Shown here in pieces: positions 7,080 through 8,328 of a stretch of 8,328 nt of DNA (its first letter is position 1; each line of letters opens with the position of its first letter). The DNA is taken from positions 1 through 8,328 of the forward strand of contig USAR01000053.1 of the NCBI GenBank assembly GCA_900552605.1, in the 5' to 3' direction. The notes beneath the pieces are model-generated. The model had not been told where the DNA came from. It searched no databases and saw only the letters and a program-made list of their open reading frames with translations. Position numbers and translations under genes: made by a program. Source of the DNA: an uncultured Oscillospiraceae bacterium. Its GTDB lineage: Bacteria; Bacillota; Clostridia; Oscillospirales; Acutalibacteraceae.

Positions 7080-7355
7080 CGACTTTTATAAAAACCGCGG
7101 TTCCACTCCGATTGAAACTCTTTTTGGCAAACAACAACATTCCGAACCGTCTAAAGCGGCAGATTATCGACGTATCGTTGCTTGACCTAACGTGATAACG
7201 GTGTCAACCCGTGGTATAATACTTTTTAAAGTTATTTGAAAACTCAAAATTTCCCATACCCTGCTAACGGACGCACTTCGCATTTCGCCGTGCATACAGT
7301 GTTTTCAGCCGTGGCACCGCTCTCTTCTTTGCCGTGCAAAATGCTACTCTTTCCG
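7042..7355 (-). ncRNA. T-box riboswitch, tRNA-Cys-sensing, leader of cysE-cysS
   Basis: All parts of a canonical T-box can be read on the minus strand. The Stem I base CGGA (7355-7352) pairs with TCCG (7271-7268), followed by the GAGTAG K-turn region. AGAGAG is at 7325-7320. An apical stem CGGTG/CACTG (7319-7315 with 7301-7297) closes a 13-base loop containing GGCTGAAA. The specifier region GAAATGCGAAG places a cysteine codon TGC at 7282-7280. The F-box CCGTTA is at 7201-7196, in a stem with GATAA (7167-7163). The T-box GGAGTGGAACCGCGG is at 7109-7095. In the antiterminator CGGAG pairs with CTCCG around the UGGAACC bulge; the bulge A after UGG fits the U73 discriminator of tRNA-Cys. The alternative is a terminator (7079-7054) with a T run. 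Uncharged tRNA-Cys should favour read-through into cysE. Confidence 0.96.
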
Positions 7356-7446
7356 AATTTTGGCATTTGATTTTTATTTTTTTTAAAAACGATTGCGGCA
7401 CCTTGTGCTGCACACAATCCGCTGCAGAAAATTTCTGCTATAATAT

Positions 7447-7475
7447 ATAATATTACATTTTTGCTGTTTTGTCTA
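7447..7475 (-). promoter_or_regulatory. SigA-type promoter of the cysE operon
   Basis: TAGACA (7475-7470), 17 bases, then TATTAT (7452-7447) on the minus strand gives a good housekeeping promoter. Transcription would start near 7440, about 85 bases before T-box Stem I. A perfect 7-base-arm dyad (7424-7438, GCAGAAA/TTTCTGC around one base) lies right at or just after the predicted start. Confidence 0.75.
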
Positions 7476-8181
7476 CTGTTATTTTTCGCCGTCCGAAATA
7501 AATGCGGCATTTTGTACCACATATATCGCACCGGATACAACCGCAAGCAAGGTGGATATCCACAATATCGCCGTGAACGCGGAACTTATTGCGGATAAAG
7601 TTCATATCGTTGCGTTCATATTGCAGCTTGACCAGGCGGCGGCAGAGCTCGTCCCGCTCCATCTGCATACCGGGGCGCAGGCTGATGACCATGCTACGGT
7701 AATCGATAGGGTCGCCCAAGGAATAAATGCAGGAAACCGACGCCACAATGATAACATTGCGCCGCTCCGACAGTACCGCCGTGGCCGAATGGCGCAGGCG
7801 GTCGATCTCATCATTGATGGCGCTGTCTTTTTCAATATAGGTATCGGTGGAGGGGATGTAGGCTTCCGGCTGGTAATAGTCGTAATAGCTCACAAAATAT
7901 TCCACCGCATCATCGGGGAAAAATCCGCGCATCTCGGTGCAGATCTGACTGGCCAGGGTTTTGTTTGGTTCCAGAATCAGTGTGGGGCGGTTGCACTGTG
8001 CAATGATATTGGCCATCGTAAAGGTTTTGCCGGAGCCGGTAACGCCCAGCAAAGTCTGACCTTTATCCCCTGCTTTCAGGCCCTGCACCAGCGCTTCAAT
8101 CGCCTGGGGCTGGTCGCCAGTCGGTTTGAACGGTGCTTTGAGGTGGAACACCTCGGTTTGATTTTCCTGTTGCTCCGGCAT
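7453..8181 (-). pseudogene. uvrB: UvrB (excinuclease ABC subunit B) N-terminal fragment, truncated and out of frame after about residue 210
   Basis: UvrB is the damage-verifying helicase-like subunit of nucleotide excision repair, normally about 660 residues. Here residues 1-209 match: [14 protein letters not shown] at 18-31, Walker A GVTGSGKT at 46-53, [22 protein letters not shown] at 98-119 (start of the DNA-clamping beta-hairpin), [13 protein letters not shown] at 122-134, SCIYSLGDP at 150-158 and [12 protein letters not shown] at 198-209. The family then continues with FPA or similar and the DNA-binding domain. This frame instead gives an unrelated cysteine-rich, basic tail ending at 7453. 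Helicase motifs II-VI and the C-terminal UvrA/UvrC-binding UVR motif are absent, so a product could not work in repair. The start is sound: ATG 8181 with GGGGAGG six bases upstream. Leucine is CTG in 11 of 15 codons, against 4 of 13 in cysE, hinting at another genomic background. Confidence 0.92.
7479..7550 (-). pseudogene. C-terminal remnant of a membrane protein, possibly PgsA-like
   Basis: In a frame different from uvrB, the minus strand reads [23 protein letters not shown] and then TAA at 7481-7479. A hydrophobic helix followed by SG..Y.VQN and a short polar tail resembles the C-terminal end of CDP-diacylglycerol-glycerol-3-phosphate phosphatidyltransferase (PgsA), whose proteins commonly finish with a VSG-x-x-Y-x-x-x-N pattern. 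The frame stays open a little way into the uvrB sequence and then meets a stop, so no full gene is present. Its stop lies just four bases before the cysE promoter -35, so it looks native to the downstream DNA, with the break on its upstream side. The assignment rests on 23 residues and is tentative. Confidence 0.4.
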
Positions 8182-8213
8182 AGCGGACCTCCCCTGCTGT
8201 TGGTCGTTTATTT

Positions 8214-8227
8214 ACAACTTAAGTTCG
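8214..8227 (-). promoter_or_regulatory. Candidate LexA (SOS) operator upstream of uvrB
   Basis: CGAAC-TTAA-GTTGT on the minus strand matches the Firmicute SOS box CGAAC-N4-GTTCG at 8 of 10 half-site positions with the correct spacing. It lies roughly 20-30 bases past the predicted start site, where a repressor can block elongation. uvrB is a classic LexA target, which supports the reading. Confidence 0.5.
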
Positions 8228-8251
8228 TCTTGTACAACTTACTGTTGTTTC

Positions 8252-8280
8252 ATTATAGTATAGATCTTTTTAATTGTAAA
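8252..8280 (-). promoter_or_regulatory. SigA-type promoter of uvrB
   Basis: TTTACA (8280-8275), exactly 17 bases, then TATAAT (8257-8252) on the minus strand. One mismatch in the -35 and a perfect -10. It lies 70 bases upstream of the uvrB ATG. Confidence 0.88.
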
Positions 8281-8328
8281 GGCAATACCGCATAATTCTA
8301 AGTGCCGATACGGCGAGCGAGGTGCGGC
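8281..8328. repeat. Hairpin-forming sequence at the window edge upstream of uvrB
   Basis: CCGCA (8288-8292) pairs with TGCGG (8323-8327), enclosing GCCG-ATA-CGGC (8304-8314). The 10-mer GCGAGGTGCG (8317-8326) also occurs at 2897-2906 inside the long inverted repeat. It may be the edge of an intergenic repeat, or the terminator region of an unseen upstream gene; too little is visible to decide. Confidence 0.3.

Noticed and set aside
7159..7161. TGC at 7161-7159 as the T-box specifier
   Set aside because: It lies beyond the F-box stem; the TGC at 7282-7280, in the 3' strand of Stem I within GAAATGCGAAG, is in the canonical position.
7216..7221. TATTAT as the -10 of a promoter close to the cysE gene
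   Set aside because: First read as the leader promoter, but T-box Stem I lies upstream of it, and there is no good -35. The promoter at 7447-7475 fits the whole leader.
7244..7546. 100-codon minus-strand open frame across the cysE leader
   Set aside because: It covers the promoter and T-box Stem I; the RNA motifs account for the conservation and the predicted protein has no family character.
7552..8295. 247-codon open frame on the plus strand opposite uvrB
   Set aside because: It is the antisense shadow of the clear uvrB frame, shows no recognisable domains, and lies opposite a well-supported promoter and ribosome site.
1..8328. CRISPR array, tRNA or rRNA gene, transposase or phage genes
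   Set aside because: No regularly spaced repeats, cloverleaf with an anticodon arm, rRNA core sequence, or recombinase/transposase motif was seen on either strand.

Overview
The window reads as chromosomal DNA of a low-to-middle GC Firmicute, most likely a gut-type Clostridia member (Ruminococcaceae/Oscillospiraceae-like). This is an inference from the cysteine T-box, the CIRCE operator, the short Gram-positive serine acetyltransferase and the strong Shine-Dalgarno sites. All supported genes lie on the minus strand, so transcription runs from high to low coordinates.

Layout from high to low coordinates. A uvrB promoter and the first third of uvrB (8280-7550) stop abruptly. They are joined to what looks like the last ~23 codons of a membrane protein resembling the PgsA C-terminus (7550-7479). 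Next comes a promoter and a long leader with a full cysteine T-box riboswitch (7475-7042). It controls a tight four-gene operon: cysE (serine acetyltransferase), cysS (cysteinyl-tRNA synthetase), trmN6 (tRNA adenine-N6 methyltransferase) and rsmI (16S rRNA 2'-O-ribose methyltransferase). The genes overlap or are 3-4 bases apart, and the unit ends at an intrinsic terminator near 3167-3106. A noncoding region of more than 900 bases follows, with a striking long inverted repeat (2694-2971). The last unit is htpG (Hsp90) behind a SigA-type promoter and a perfect CIRCE operator. It overlaps by one base the start of trmO (tRNA m6t6A37 methyltransferase), which runs off the window edge.

How the genes work together. 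CysE makes O-acetylserine for cysteine synthesis and CysS charges tRNA-Cys. The T-box senses uncharged tRNA-Cys and raises expression of both; the two RNA methyltransferases downstream come under the same control. The htpG unit is predicted to be repressed by HrcA and released by protein-folding stress.

I did not find a clearly new biological system. The items most worth checking are the truncated uvrB junction (a rearrangement or an assembly chimera), the ~280-base structured inverted repeat, and the unusual regulatory wiring: CIRCE on htpG-trmO, and a Cys T-box over RNA-modification genes.
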